A stretch of DNA of 64,000 nucleotides from Allonocardiopsis opalescens (GCF_003002095.1 NZ_PVZC01000006.1:124001-188000), one strand, 5' to 3'; shown: positions 26,311 to 35,357, counted from the stretch's first letter. The notes: generated by a model not told the origin, from the sequence alone. A program made the numbers and translations.

Positions 26311-26562
26311 CTAAGTTGTTTTTGCAGGGCCGTCGCCTGCCCGACCGTGATCGGCTCGACCGGGGCTTTAATCGTTCGCACCGACACGAATTGATCACCA
26401 CCGCCCGGAGCCGGGGCACATGACGGCGCCCATCCCGACCTGGAAACCGGCGCGCCCGCACCCGCGCCGGGCCTCCCGCTTCCGCCTCGCCGCCCGGCGG
26501 CACCGCGCCCGGGACCGGCCCGCGCTTCCGCCGCGGTCGAGATCAGCGGCACATTCGCGCCG

Positions 26563-26585
26563 ATGCTGGCATTTGCAGTACCACC
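26563..26585. repeat. Direct repeat copy 2 (23 bp)
   Basis: Same 13- and 7-base blocks as copy 1, with CAG in the centre. It lies 162 bases upstream of the membrane protein start, in the same orientation as copy 1. Confidence 0.75.
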
Positions 26586-26746
26586 ACAACCCGGCTCTAG
26601 GCGTTCCGGCGCGAATGCGGCCACGCTCGTATCTGGCCGTATGAGCCGCCGCGTCGCCGTGAGGAGACCAGGTTGATCACCGTCGACCACAAGAATGGCA
26701 CACGAAGCCCGCGTGCATTCACCCGGGCCGAACGGAGCCGTGCGGC

Positions 26747-27793
26747 ATGATCCATTATTTCGCCGCCACGGCCGGTGGGCTGCTGGTATTCATCACCTGG
26801 CTCAGTGTGCTGCGGACCGTTTTCATCCCCCGCGAGCGCTCCTCGGGGGCCGCCCGGTGGACGCTGAAAGTGGTCTCGTCGGCGGCGCTGCGGACGGCCC
26901 GGGCGCTGCGGACCCTCGGCACGGTGCCCGGCAAGGCCGCCGAGCGCGTCCTGGAGACCTACAGTCCGCTCGTCCTGATGGTGATGGCGGCCGGCTGGCT
27001 GCTCGGCACCGGGCTGGGCTTCGCCCTGCTGGGCTGGGGCGTCGCCGGCACACCCGCGGCCGGGCTGCCGACCGCCGGGCTCCTGCCAGCGGAATCGGCA
27101 CCGCAGCCGGTGCAGACCGCCGCCGCCTGGTCCACCATGCTCCTGGTCGCAGTCCTCACCACGCACCTGATCCGCTTGACCGACGCCTACAGCCGTCGCG
27201 AGCGGCAGGTCACCCAACTGGCGTCCCAGGCGATGCTGCCCACCGACGCCGAAGCCGTACTCGCCGACTACCTGCGGACCGGGTCCCGCGACAACCTGGA
27301 CGGCCGCTTCGCCGAGTGGGCGGCCTGGATGTCGGACGTCCAGGGCACCCATCTGGGATACCCGTCCCTGGTCCACTACCGACCGGCCGGCCGCCTGTGC
27401 TGGGTGCAGGCCGCCGTGATCGTCCTCGACGCCGCCGCACTGACCCAGGCGATCGCGCCCAACTGGGCACCGCCCAACACCCGCTCCCTCCTGGACGCCG
27501 GAACGCGCTGCCTGCGCGGACTGGCCGACCGTCTGGGCCTGATCATTCCGCACGCCGCCGTCAGCCTGCAGGGGCGCGAGGAGCACGAGTTCTCCGCCAC
27601 CATGCGGCTGGCCATCCAGGCGGGCCTGCCCGCCGAGCGCCACGAGGCCTTGGCACAGGAGGTCTTCCAGGATCTGCGGACCCGGTACGCACCCTATGCG
27701 GCCGCCATCGCCACCCACCTCCTCTACGACCAGGACGCGACCAAGTTCATTGACGGGGAAATCGACAGCGCGACCGGAATGGAAATCCGTTGA
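26747..27793 (+). CDS. Membrane protein, K+-channel-like architecture without filter
   Basis: The 348-residue product has three clear membrane segments (about 4-26, 72-96 and 124-143) and a soluble C-terminal half. The C-terminal block FAEWAAWMSDVQGTHLGYP, then LVHYRPAG and a later WVQAAVIVLDAAAL, resembles the cytosolic region of actinobacterial two-TM potassium-channel-like proteins. The loop where a pore helix and TVGYG filter would be (about 97-123) is Ala/Pro rich with no filter. I therefore call it a membrane protein of unknown function, possibly a channel relative that lost the pore. It is divergent from the XRE regulator and followed 61 bases later by the IS701-derived gene. Confidence 0.75.
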   Translation: MIHYFAATAGGLLVFITWLSVLRTVFIPRERSSGAARWTLKVVSSAALRTARALRTLGTVPGKAAERVLETYSPLVLMVMAAGWLLGTGLGFALLGWGVAGTPAAGLPTAGLLPAESAPQPVQTAAAWSTMLLVAVLTTHLIRLTDAYSRRERQVTQLASQAMLPTDAEAVLADYLRTGSRDNLDGRFAEWAAWMSDVQGTHLGYPSLVHYRPAGRLCWVQAAVIVLDAAALTQAIAPNWAPPNTRSLLDAGTRCLRGLADRLGLIIPHAAVSLQGREEHEFSATMRLAIQAGLPAERHEALAQEVFQDLRTRYAPYAAAIATHLLYDQDATKFIDGEIDSATGMEIR

Positions 27794-27854
27794 ATCGCTC
27801 CGCCGAGTGACCGGTGAGGGCGACCGGAAGGCGTGAGAGCAGGGGCAGAGTGAC

Positions 27855-29042
27855 ATGAGTATCGATATCGGAGTGATCCCGGGGCATAGATCCGCCGTCG
27901 GGACAGGACAGGAAGAACTGGACCTCTCGACGTTCTGCCAGGACGTATTCTCCTCCTTTCCTCGCAGCGACCAGCGCCGCTGGGGCGAGGTTTACGTACA
28001 GGGACTGGTGAGCGTCCCCGGCCGCAAGTCCATCCGGCGCATCTGCGAGCACGTGGTGGGCTGGCGGGCCGACCAGTGCCTCCAGCAACTGGTGAACCAG
28101 AGTCCATGGGAGTGGGAGCCGGTGCGCACCCGCCTGGCCGAACTCGTCTCCGCCGCCGTCGAACCGCGGGCGTGGGTGGTGCAGGAGGTCGTCTTCCCGA
28201 AGAACGGGGACAGCTCCGTCGGCGTCGCGAAGCAGTTCGCGCACTCGGCCGGACGCCTCCTCAACTGCCAGATCGGTCTCGCGGTGTTCCTGGCCGACGT
28301 GGACGGGAGCTGCCCGGTGAACTGGCGGCTGCTCCTGCCCCGCTGCTGGGACGACGACGACCGGCTGCGGTCCCGGGCGCACCTGCCCGAGCACGAGCGG
28401 CACCGCTCGCGGTGGCAGCAGCTGCTCGACGCCGTCGACGAGATGCTGGGATGGGACCTCAGCCCGGCGCCCATCGTCGTGGACGCGCACCAGCTCCCCC
28501 ACGTGGAGCAGCTGCTGGACGGCTTGGAGCAGCGCGGACTGCGCTACGTCGTGCGGGTGCCGGAGAACACCCCGCTCGGCGCCGTCGGCGGCCCGACGGC
28601 GCGCGAGGCCGTGCAGGAGGCGACGCGCTACGGCCGGATGACCCTCAGCCGGCGCCCGGTGATGCGCAGCCGCGGCGGCAGCACGCGCTACATCGTCATG
28701 ACGCAGCCCGCCTCCGCCCGCTACAGCGGCCGGCAGCGCTGGCGCGAGGAGCGGCACCTGGCGGCCGAGATCCCGGCCGGCCGCAACCAGCCCCGGGCGA
28801 TCTGGCTGACCAACCTGCAGCCGGCTCAGCTGCCTGAGCTGGTGGGCGTGATCGAGTCCGGCCGGCGTTCGACCTCCGACCTGAGCCACCTGGCCGACAA
28901 CTCGGGCCTGCGCCACTTCGAGGGCCGCTCCTACCGGGGCTGGCACCACCACGTCACGCTCGTGTCCGCGGCGCACGCCTACACGCTGCTGCGCCGGCGG
29001 GAAGAGCCCACCGCCGCGGTGCTGTCGCGGCTGCACGGATAG
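27855..29042 (+). CDS. IS701-derived protein with altered catalytic motif
   Basis: The 395-residue product aligns by eye with IS701-family DDE transposases: YVQGLVSVPGRKSIRRICEH, LVNQSPWEWEPVR, SVGVAKQFAHSAGRLLNCQ, SCPVNWRLLLP, and HFEGRSYRGWHHHVTLV near the C-terminus carrying the final Glu. The first catalytic block, normally a D-D pair before FPKKG, reads WVVQEVVFPKNG, so the Asp pair is Q110-E111. The second block, usually ADAGYGD, reads VVDAHQLPH. No flanking inverted repeats are evident, and the codon use matches the neighbours. I interpret it as a domesticated, catalytically inactive transposase, perhaps a DNA-binding regulator. It is 13 bases upstream of a histidine kinase gene. Confidence 0.85.
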   Translation: MSIDIGVIPGHRSAVGTGQEELDLSTFCQDVFSSFPRSDQRRWGEVYVQGLVSVPGRKSIRRICEHVVGWRADQCLQQLVNQSPWEWEPVRTRLAELVSAAVEPRAWVVQEVVFPKNGDSSVGVAKQFAHSAGRLLNCQIGLAVFLADVDGSCPVNWRLLLPRCWDDDDRLRSRAHLPEHERHRSRWQQLLDAVDEMLGWDLSPAPIVVDAHQLPHVEQLLDGLEQRGLRYVVRVPENTPLGAVGGPTAREAVQEATRYGRMTLSRRPVMRSRGGSTRYIVMTQPASARYSGRQRWREERHLAAEIPAGRNQPRAIWLTNLQPAQLPELVGVIESGRRSTSDLSHLADNSGLRHFEGRSYRGWHHHVTLVSAAHAYTLLRRREEPTAAVLSRLHG

Positions 29043-29055
29043 GTGAAAGGCCACG

Positions 29056-30603
29056 ATGCCTTCAGCCGGACCGCATGCGGCGGCCGCCCCCTCCACCGCC
29101 GCCGGCGGCGCCAAGGCGCCGCCGGCGGCGGTGGACATCGAGCGGCTGCGCTCGGTCGAACTCTTCGCCCGCCTCTCCGACGACAACCTCCGCTGGCTCG
29201 TCGAGGTGGGCCGACCGGTACACCTGGACGACGGCGAGGTCCTGTTCGAGGACGGCGAGCGCGCCCGCTACTTCTACGTGCTGCTGCGCGGCCAACTGGT
29301 CATCACCAAGATGAGGGACGGCCGCGAGGAGTTGTACGGGCGGCACACCGCCGACCCGCCCCGCCCCGGCGGCGACGGCCCCGCCGACCGCCGGCAGGAC
29401 GGACCCGGTCCCGCCGCGCCGGCGGACCCGCCCGACGGCAAGCCGCGAGCGGCCCACCAGTTCACCGGTGAGCTGCCGCTGCTGGTCGACGGCGACTACC
29501 TGGCCAAGGCCACCGCCTCGGGCCGCACGGAGCTGATCGCCTACGACAAGCCGACCTTCCTCGAACTCCTGGGGCGCTGCCCCACCATCTGCGCCGTGCT
29601 GCTGCCGGTGCTGGCCTGGCGCATCAGGGACTACGAGGCGCGAGCGGGGCACACCACCATGCTCGAAGGGCTCGGCACGCTCGCGGCCGGACTCGCCCAC
29701 GAGCTCAACAACCCCGCCGCCGCGATCGTCCGCGCCGCGGCGAGCCTCCGCGACGCGGTGCAGGACCTCAGCGACCAGGCGGCGCGCTGGGGCCGGCTCG
29801 CCTCCCCCGCCGAGCGGCGGGTGATCGACGGCTTCGTGCGGCACCTGTCCGCCGAACCGCCGGCCGCCCGCGACGCGCTGGAGGCGGCCGAGCTGACCGA
29901 CGAGGTGGTGGACTGGCTGGACGCCCAAGGCTTCGAGTCGGCCGACGACATCGGCGCCGTCCTGGCCGACAGCGGCGCGAGCCCCGACACGCTGGCGCGC
30001 ATCGCCGAGTCCGTGCGTCCCGACGCGCTGGAGGCGGCGCTGGCGTGCGCCGCCCAGGTGCTCAACGCCCGGTCCCTGGTGGACGAGATCACCGGTGCGG
30101 GCCGGCGCATCGACGCGCTGGTGCGCGCCACCCGCGGCTACACCGACCTCGACCGCGCGCCCGAGCACGACGTCGACCTGCACGACGCGCTGGAGGCGAC
30201 CCTCACGGTGCTCGCGCCCCGGCTCAGCGGCGTCCGGGTCCAGCGGCGCTTCGGTGAGCTGCCCGCCCTCCCGGCCCGTCCCAGTGAGCTGAACCAGGTC
30301 TGGGTGCACCTGATCACCAACGCCGCGGACGCCATGGGCGCCGACGGCGTGCTCACCATCACCACCTCGCGCGAAGGCGACTGCGCGCTGGTGGAGATCC
30401 GCGACAACGGCCGGGGCATCCCGCCCGAGCTGCTGCCGTCCCTCTTCCAGCCCTTCTTCACCACGAAGGACATCGGCAAGGGCACCGGGCTCGGCCTGCA
30501 CCTGTGCCGCGACATCGTGAGCCAGCGGCACGGCGGGTCGATCGAGGTGAGCTCGGTCCCGGGCGACACCCGCTTCACGGTGCGGCTGCCGCTGCGGCAC
30601 TGA
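29056..30603 (+). CDS. Sensor histidine kinase with cNMP-binding-like domain
   Basis: The 515-residue soluble kinase begins with an Ala/Pro N-terminus and then a Crp-type cyclic-nucleotide-binding fold (about 28-185; LRSVELFARLSDDNLRWLVE, YFYVLLRGQLVITK). That fold is split by a Pro/Gly-rich insertion at about 100-135. A dimerisation helix with the H-box LAAGLAHELNNPAAAI follows. The ATP domain has the N-box HLITNAADAM, G1 DNGRGIP, F-box FQPFFTTKDIGKGTG and G2 GLGLHLC, close to NtrB-type kinases. No TM segment or response regulator is present beside it. It is probably co-transcribed with the IS701-derived gene 13 bases upstream. Confidence 0.92.
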   Translation: MPSAGPHAAAAPSTAAGGAKAPPAAVDIERLRSVELFARLSDDNLRWLVEVGRPVHLDDGEVLFEDGERARYFYVLLRGQLVITKMRDGREELYGRHTADPPRPGGDGPADRRQDGPGPAAPADPPDGKPRAAHQFTGELPLLVDGDYLAKATASGRTELIAYDKPTFLELLGRCPTICAVLLPVLAWRIRDYEARAGHTTMLEGLGTLAAGLAHELNNPAAAIVRAAASLRDAVQDLSDQAARWGRLASPAERRVIDGFVRHLSAEPPAARDALEAAELTDEVVDWLDAQGFESADDIGAVLADSGASPDTLARIAESVRPDALEAALACAAQVLNARSLVDEITGAGRRIDALVRATRGYTDLDRAPEHDVDLHDALEATLTVLAPRLSGVRVQRRFGELPALPARPSELNQVWVHLITNAADAMGADGVLTITTSREGDCALVEIRDNGRGIPPELLPSLFQPFFTTKDIGKGTGLGLHLCRDIVSQRHGGSIEVSSVPGDTRFTVRLPLRH

Positions 30604-30650
30604 GCGCCACTGCGCGGCACTGAGCGGCACTGCGCGGCACTGAGCGGCGA
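30595..30650. repeat. Ten-base tandem repeat across the kinase stop
   Basis: About five copies of a decamer alternating TGCGCGGCAC and TGAGCGGCAC start in the last codons of the kinase gene and run past its TGA. Because TGAGC is part of the unit, the stop codon is itself repeated in three frames. Confidence 0.8.
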
Positions 30651-30657
30651 CCCCCTG

Positions 30658-30700
30658 GGGCGAGGACCCGGGAACCGGACCGGTTCCCGGGTCCTCGCCC
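30658..30700. terminator. Long perfect palindrome, strong intrinsic terminator
   Basis: Two 21-base arms (GGGCGAGGACCCGGGAACCGG and its exact complement) around a single base, 55 bases after the kinase stop and 53 before the peptidase E start. It has no clear U tract, as is usual for GC-rich actinomycete terminators. Confidence 0.88.
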
Positions 30701-30752
30701 GTCCCAGCTGGAATACTGCGGTTCGTCCCCGCCACCGCCCGAGGAGGAAGCC

Positions 30753-31487
30753 GTGACGACCGACGGACGATCGCACATCGTGGCCATCAGCGGAGGGTCG
30801 TTCGTCCCCGACGACCGCGGCGAGCTGACGCCCAGCCCGCTGCTGCGCTACGCGCGCGACCTGACCGACACCGACCGCCCGCGGGTGTGCTTCGTCACCA
30901 CCGCCGTCGGCGACCACCACGAGGTCCTCTCCCGGTTCTACGCCGGGTTCAGCCGCTGGGAGGCGGAGGTGAGCCACCTCGCGCTGTACCCCTGGCCCAA
31001 CCACGCCGACCTGGCCGCCCACCTGCTCAGCCAGGACATGATCTACGTCACCGGCGGCAGCGTGGCCAATCTGCGGGCGCTGTGGCGGGTGCACGGCGTC
31101 GACGAGGTGATGCGCCGCGCGTGGGAGTCCGGCGTGGTGCTGTGCGGGCAGAGCGCCGGCTCGCTGTGCTGGCACGTCGGCGGCCCGACCGACTCCTTCG
31201 GCCCTGAGCTGGCGCCCTTCACCGACGGCCTCGGCCTGCTGCCCTACTCCAACGGCGTGCACTACGACGCCGAGCCGCGCCGCCGCCCGCTGATGCAGCG
31301 CCTGGTCGCCGACGGCACCCTCCCGGCCGGGTACGCCGCCGACAACGGCGTGGCGCTGCACTACGTCGGGACCGAGCTGGTGCAGGCCATCGGGTACGTG
31401 CCCGAGGCGCGCGCCTACCGGGTCGAGTCCGACGGCGCGGGCGGCGCCAAGGAGGTCCCGATCGAGCCGCGCCGGCTCGCCGGCTGA
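30753..31487 (+). CDS. Peptidase E-like protein (family S51)
   Basis: The 244-residue product has the S51 plan: [10 protein letters not shown] at the N-terminus, the [17 protein letters not shown] segment, and the nucleophile elbow [14 protein letters not shown] with the catalytic Ser. Later [15 protein letters not shown] and [11 protein letters not shown] are typical of aspartyl dipeptidase relatives. It would hydrolyse N-terminal Asp dipeptides or related isoaspartyl peptides in the cytoplasm. GTG start with AGGAGG seven bases upstream. It stands as its own unit after the strong terminator, 50 bases before lipB. Confidence 0.92.
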   Translation: MTTDGRSHIVAISGGSFVPDDRGELTPSPLLRYARDLTDTDRPRVCFVTTAVGDHHEVLSRFYAGFSRWEAEVSHLALYPWPNHADLAAHLLSQDMIYVTGGSVANLRALWRVHGVDEVMRRAWESGVVLCGQSAGSLCWHVGGPTDSFGPELAPFTDGLGLLPYSNGVHYDAEPRRRPLMQRLVADGTLPAGYAADNGVALHYVGTELVQAIGYVPEARAYRVESDGAGGAKEVPIEPRRLAG

Positions 31488-31537
31488 GCCGCCGCCCGGC
31501 CGCTCGCCCCCGCGGCGCGCGGGCGTACATTGGATGG

Positions 31538-32230
31538 GTGAGTGACCTGGTATTCGCCCATCTGGGCACCGCGCCCGTCCCGTACGCAGAGGGCTGGGAC
31601 CTCCAGCGGCGGATCCACGAGCGCCGCGTCGCCGACGAGGTCCCCGACACCTGCCTGCTGCTGGAGCACGAGCCCGTCTTCACCGCGGGCAAGCGCACCG
31701 GGCGGGCCGACCGGCCGGCCGGCGACCCCGGCGCGCCGGTCGTCGACGTCGACCGGGGCGGCAAGATCACCTGGCACGGCCCCGGGCAGCTGACCGGCTA
31801 CCCCATCCTCAAGCTCGCCGAGCCGATGGACGTCGTCGCCTACGTGCGCGACCTGGAGGAGATGCTGATCCGGGTCTGCGCCGACCTCGGCGTGCCCACC
31901 CTGCGGGTCGAGGGCCGCAGCGGGGTGTGGTGCCCGGCCGACGCCGCACGCGGGCTGCGCGAGCGCAAGGTGGCCGCCATCGGCGCCCGGGTGAGCCGGG
32001 GCGTGACCATGCACGGCTACGCCCTCAACTGCGACAACGACCTCTCCTGGTACGACCGCATCATCCCGTGCGGCATCTCCGACGCCGACGTCACCTCGCT
32101 CAGCGCCGAGCTGGGCCGCGACGTGCGCGTCGCCGAGGTGCTGCCGCTGGTGCGGCGGCGCACCCTGGAGGTCTTCGGGGCCACCGCCCGCGCCGACGCC
32201 GGCGCGCTCAACGCGCTCATCCCGGCCTGA
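31538..32230 (+). CDS. lipB: Octanoyltransferase LipB
   Basis: The 230-residue enzyme transfers octanoyl from octanoyl-ACP to lipoyl domains. Signature segments are [19 protein letters not shown] (RGG-T-HGPGQ), [17 protein letters not shown] with the catalytic Lys, and RIIPCGI with the acyl-accepting Cys. The start is GTG at 31538. TACATT lies about ten bases upstream and no ribosome site is present, so the mRNA may be leaderless. It is followed by lipA after 126 bases, the usual actinomycete lipoate-synthesis arrangement. Confidence 0.97.
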   Translation: MSDLVFAHLGTAPVPYAEGWDLQRRIHERRVADEVPDTCLLLEHEPVFTAGKRTGRADRPAGDPGAPVVDVDRGGKITWHGPGQLTGYPILKLAEPMDVVAYVRDLEEMLIRVCADLGVPTLRVEGRSGVWCPADAARGLRERKVAAIGARVSRGVTMHGYALNCDNDLSWYDRIIPCGISDADVTSLSAELGRDVRVAEVLPLVRRRTLEVFGATARADAGALNALIPA

Positions 32231-32356
32231 GGCGCGGCGCGGGCACCGCCCGCGCCGCCCGCATAGGCTGGCAGGACAGGCCGTACGCCGGCCTGGGAAA
32301 CGAAGGCCGGCACGGCCGACACCGCCGGCACACGCCCGACCCAAGGGAGCCGCAAG

Positions 32357-33298
32357 GTGACCGTCACACCCGACGGACGGAAGCTGCTTCGCCTGGAGGT
32401 CCGCAACAGCGAGACCCCCATCGAGAAGAAGCCGTCGTGGATCAAGACCAAGCTGAAGACGGGCCCGGAGTACACCGAGCTCAAGGCGCTGGTCCGCCGC
32501 GAGGGGCTGCACACGGTCTGCGAGGAGGCCGGCTGCCCCAACATCTACGAGTGCTGGGAGGACCGCGAGGCCACCTTCCTCATCGGCGGCGACCAGTGCA
32601 CCCGGCGCTGCGACTTCTGCCAGATCGACACCGGCCGCCCGGCCGAGCTCGACCGCGACGAACCCCGCAGGGTCGCCGAGTCCGTGCAGGCCATGGGGCT
32701 GCGCTACGCCACCGTCACCGGGGTGGCCCGCGACGACCTCGCCGACGGCGGCGCCTGGCTGTACGCCGAGACCGTCCGCCGGATCCACGCCCTCAACCCC
32801 GGCACCGGCGTCGAACTGCTGATCCCCGACTTCAACGCCGAGCCCGACCAGCTCGCCGAGGTCTTCGGCTCGCGCCCGCAGGTGCTGGCGCACAATGTCG
32901 AGACCGTGCCGCGGATCTTCCGCCGGATCCGGCCGGGCTTCCGCTACGAGCGCTCCCTGGAGGTCATCACCCGGGCGCGCGAGGCCGGGCTGGTCACCAA
33001 GTCCAACCTCATCCTCGGCATGGGTGAGGAGCGCGAGGAGGTCTCGGCGGCCATGCGCGAACTGCACGCCGCGGGCTGCGACCTGCTGACCATCACCCAG
33101 TACCTGCGCCCCTCCGTGCGCCACCACCCGGTGGAGCGCTGGGTGAAGCCCGAGGAGTTCGTGGAGCTGTCGGCCGAGGCCGAGGAGATCGGCTTCGCCG
33201 GAGTGCTGTCCGGACCGCTGGTGCGCTCCTCCTACCGGGCGGGCCGGCTGTACCGGCAGGCCGTCGAGCGCCGGGCCGGCGCGACACCGGCCGGCTGA
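32357..33298 (+). CDS. lipA: Lipoyl synthase LipA
   Basis: The 313-residue radical SAM enzyme inserts two sulfurs into the octanoyl chain on lipoyl domains. The auxiliary cluster ligands [12 protein letters not shown] and the radical SAM cluster motif CTRRCDFC are intact, as is the C-terminal RSSY motif that supplies the serine ligand. GTG start preceded by AAGGGAG. The product works directly on LipB-made octanoyl proteins, supplying lipoate to pyruvate and 2-oxoglutarate dehydrogenases and the glycine cleavage system. Confidence 0.98.
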   Translation: MTVTPDGRKLLRLEVRNSETPIEKKPSWIKTKLKTGPEYTELKALVRREGLHTVCEEAGCPNIYECWEDREATFLIGGDQCTRRCDFCQIDTGRPAELDRDEPRRVAESVQAMGLRYATVTGVARDDLADGGAWLYAETVRRIHALNPGTGVELLIPDFNAEPDQLAEVFGSRPQVLAHNVETVPRIFRRIRPGFRYERSLEVITRAREAGLVTKSNLILGMGEEREEVSAAMRELHAAGCDLLTITQYLRPSVRHHPVERWVKPEEFVELSAEAEEIGFAGVLSGPLVRSSYRAGRLYRQAVERRAGATPAG

Positions 33299-33314
33299 GC
33301 CCCCGACCGCGCCC

Positions 33315-33356
33315 GTGACCGCCCGCGGCACGGGCGCGCCGCCCGCGGGCGGTCAC
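33315..33356. terminator. Hairpin terminator after lipA
   Basis: A 14-bp perfect stem (GTGACCGCCCGCGG and its complement) around a 14-base loop begins 17 bases after the lipA stop. Confidence 0.8.
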
Positions 33357-33431
33357 AACCGCGAAACAATAGCCGCCGCGCCCTCCGCGCCGGTGCCGTA
33401 CCGCTCGGCCGGGGCTCGTATCCTGGCAGAC

Positions 33432-34178
33432 ATGGCGAAGAAGTCCTCGGGCGGCGATTCCGCCCGTCCCACCGCGGCGGACGGCGGCTCCGGCGGCCGC
33501 AAGGCGGACTCCGGCAAGCCGCCCGGCTACTTCAAGCAGCTGCGGATGATCGGCTCCTTCGTGAACCAGCGCGACCGCAAGGTCATCCCGATCGCGATCG
33601 CGATCGCGCTGGTGGTGATCGCGCTGTGCGTGCTCGGCGGCTGGCTCACGAGCAGCCTGCTGTACTGGCTCATCCCCGCGATCCCCCTCGGCCTGCTCAG
33701 CGGCCTGCTGTACTTCAACTTCGCCGCGCGCAGGCTGCAGTTCGCCATGATGGAGGGCCAGCTCGGCGCGGGCTGGGCCATCCTCGACAACATGCGCGGC
33801 GACTGGGTCACCGAGCAGGGCGTGGCCGCCAACCGGTCCATGGACATCGTGCACCGGGTCACCGGCCGTCCCGGCGTGGTGCTGGTCGGCGAGGGCAACC
33901 CCGGACGGCTGCGCGGCCTGATCGCGCAGGAGAAGAAGCGGGTGGCCCGCGTCGCCCACGAAATCCCGATCTACGACCTCCAAGCGGGCAACGCCGAGGG
34001 CCAGGTGCCGGTCTCCAAGCTGCAGCGCGAGCTGATGAAGCTGCCGCGCAACCTCAGCCGCGCCGAGGTGTCGGGCCTGCGCAGCAGGCTCAAGGCCCTG
34101 CCGCCCGCGGTGCAGATGCCCAAGGGGCCGCTGCCCAAGGGCGCGAAGATGCCCAAGATGCCGCGGCCGCCCCGCTAA
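33432..34178 (+). CDS. DUF4191 membrane protein
   Basis: The 248-residue product has two adjacent membrane segments (about 53-73 and 78-98), the conserved motif FAARRLQFAMMEGQLGAGWA and a basic C-terminal tail ending in repeated PKGPLPKG and KMPK units. This is the DUF4191 family regularly found beside lipA in actinomycetes; its function is unknown. The ATG lies 11 bases after a possible TATCCT -10 box with no ribosome site, suggesting a leaderless transcript. The conserved position between lipA and glnA is the main clue to any role. Confidence 0.92.
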   Translation: MAKKSSGGDSARPTAADGGSGGRKADSGKPPGYFKQLRMIGSFVNQRDRKVIPIAIAIALVVIALCVLGGWLTSSLLYWLIPAIPLGLLSGLLYFNFAARRLQFAMMEGQLGAGWAILDNMRGDWVTEQGVAANRSMDIVHRVTGRPGVVLVGEGNPGRLRGLIAQEKKRVARVAHEIPIYDLQAGNAEGQVPVSKLQRELMKLPRNLSRAEVSGLRSRLKALPPAVQMPKGPLPKGAKMPKMPRPPR

Positions 34179-34294
34179 GGCCCCCACCAGCGCTTCCGGC
34201 CCGGCCGCGACAAAGAGTCGACGGCACATCACGCACCGGACACGGGGCGGTCATTCTCCGCGTCCGTCCCGCTCCATACACTTTCGGATTGCCA

Positions 34295-34332
34295 AGGGCC
34301 CCGGCCGCCCGACGCGGGTGCGCCGGGGCCCT
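34295..34332. terminator. Hairpin between DUF4191 and EEP genes
   Basis: AGGGCCCCGGC pairs perfectly with GCCGGGGCCCT around a 16-base loop. It ends 23 bases before the next start, so it is either the DUF4191 terminator or part of the leader of the secreted phosphatase gene. Confidence 0.6.
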
Positions 34333-34355
34333 GCTGTCCGAACAGAGGAGAACGT

Positions 34356-35291
34356 GTGATCACTCGCCGGTCGCTCAGTCGTGTCCTGTTCACCCTCCCC
34401 CTCGTCGCGTCCGCGACCTCCCTCCCGTTCAGCGCCGCGTCCGCCGACACGCAGCCGGAACCCGGCGCCCAGTCCCTCAGCGGCACGGTATTCGGCCCGG
34501 CCCGGGGCGACCAGCTCCACATCATGTCCTTCAACGTGCGCTTCGCCTCCGACACCCCGCCCAACTCCTGGCCGGAGCGGCGCCCGGTGCTGGCCGCGCT
34601 GCTGCAGCGCGAGCAGCCGACCGTGATCGGCACCCAGGAGGGGCTGTACGCGCAGCTCAACGACATCCAGGCCGACCTGCCCAACCCCTACGACAGCATC
34701 GGGGTGGGCCGCCAGGGCGGCAGCCGGGGCGAGTTCATGCACGTGTTCTACGACAGCAGGCGCCTCGCGCCGCTGGAGTTCGACCACTTCTGGCTCTCCG
34801 ACACCCCGCTGCTGATCGGCTCGGCCACCTGGGGCAACACCGTGGTGCGCATGGTCACCTGGGTGCGCTTCGCCGACATGCGCACCGGGCGCGAGTTCAT
34901 CTTCCTCAACACCCACTTCGACCACCGCTCGGAGGAGGCCAGGCAGCGCAGCGCCGGGCTGATCCGCTCCACCCTGGAGGGCTTCCCGGCCGGCACCCCG
35001 CTGATCGTCACAGGCGACTTCAACACCTTCCCCGAGACCTCGGTGAGCTGGCAGACCCTCACCGAGGGCGGCTTCCTGGCCGACACCTGGCTCAGCGCCG
35101 ACGAGCAGGTGACCCCCTACTACGGCACCTTCCACGGCTTCAACGAGCCCGACCCCGAGGCGGTGCGCATCGACTGGATCCTGACCAGCCAGGGCATCCG
35201 GGTGCCCGCGGCCGCCATCAACACCTTCCGGCGCGGTTCGCAGTGGCCCTCCGACCACCTGCCGGTGCAGGCGCTGGTCGAGCTGGCCTGA
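34356..35291 (+). CDS. Secreted endonuclease/exonuclease/phosphatase family protein
   Basis: The 311-residue product has an N-terminal signal peptide (TRRSLSRVLF, hydrophobic core, SAASADT cleavage region near 30). The EEP domain reads LHIMSFNVRFASD (Asn ligand), VIGTQEG (metal Glu), FIFLNTHFDHRSEEAR (His), LIVTGDFNTFP (GDFN), IDWIL and SDHLPVQALVEL (catalytic D-H). The family cleaves phosphodiesters in nucleic acids, inositol phosphates or sphingomyelin; an extracellular role in phosphate scavenging is plausible but inferred. GTG start after AGAGGAGAAC. It converges on the RDD gene. Confidence 0.92.
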   Translation: MITRRSLSRVLFTLPLVASATSLPFSAASADTQPEPGAQSLSGTVFGPARGDQLHIMSFNVRFASDTPPNSWPERRPVLAALLQREQPTVIGTQEGLYAQLNDIQADLPNPYDSIGVGRQGGSRGEFMHVFYDSRRLAPLEFDHFWLSDTPLLIGSATWGNTVVRMVTWVRFADMRTGREFIFLNTHFDHRSEEARQRSAGLIRSTLEGFPAGTPLIVTGDFNTFPETSVSWQTLTEGGFLADTWLSADEQVTPYYGTFHGFNEPDPEAVRIDWILTSQGIRVPAAAINTFRRGSQWPSDHLPVQALVELA

Positions 35292-35318
35292 GCGCGCCGC
35301 CCGGCCGGCACGGTCCGC

Positions 35319-35351
35319 GCGGCGGCCGCCCCGCCCGGGGCCGGCCGCCGC
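35319..35351. terminator. Bidirectional hairpin between EEP and RDD genes
   Basis: GCGGCGGCCG and CGGCCGCCGC form a ten-base stem inside the 66-base gap between two convergent stops. Confidence 0.6.
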
Positions 35352-35357
35352 GGGCCG

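Larger units (their letters stand above)
26202..26746. other. Divergent intergenic region, 545 bases
   Basis: Separates the XRE regulator from the membrane protein gene. It carries two copies of a 23-bp direct repeat, an AT-rich patch (CTAAGTTGTTTTTGC, 26311-26325) and short frames with arginine-rich translations that I do not accept as genes. Confidence 0.55.

Noticed and set aside
26420-26644. Small frame between the XRE and membrane-protein genes
   Set aside because: It has no ribosome site, an Arg-rich composition and overlaps the 23-bp repeat.
27855-29042. Active insertion sequence
   Set aside because: The catalytic Asp pair is altered, no terminal inverted or target repeats were found and codon use is native, so it is scored as a domesticated gene.
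30595-30650. Possible CRISPR-like array
   Set aside because: Units are contiguous ten-base repeats without spacers and overlap a coding end.
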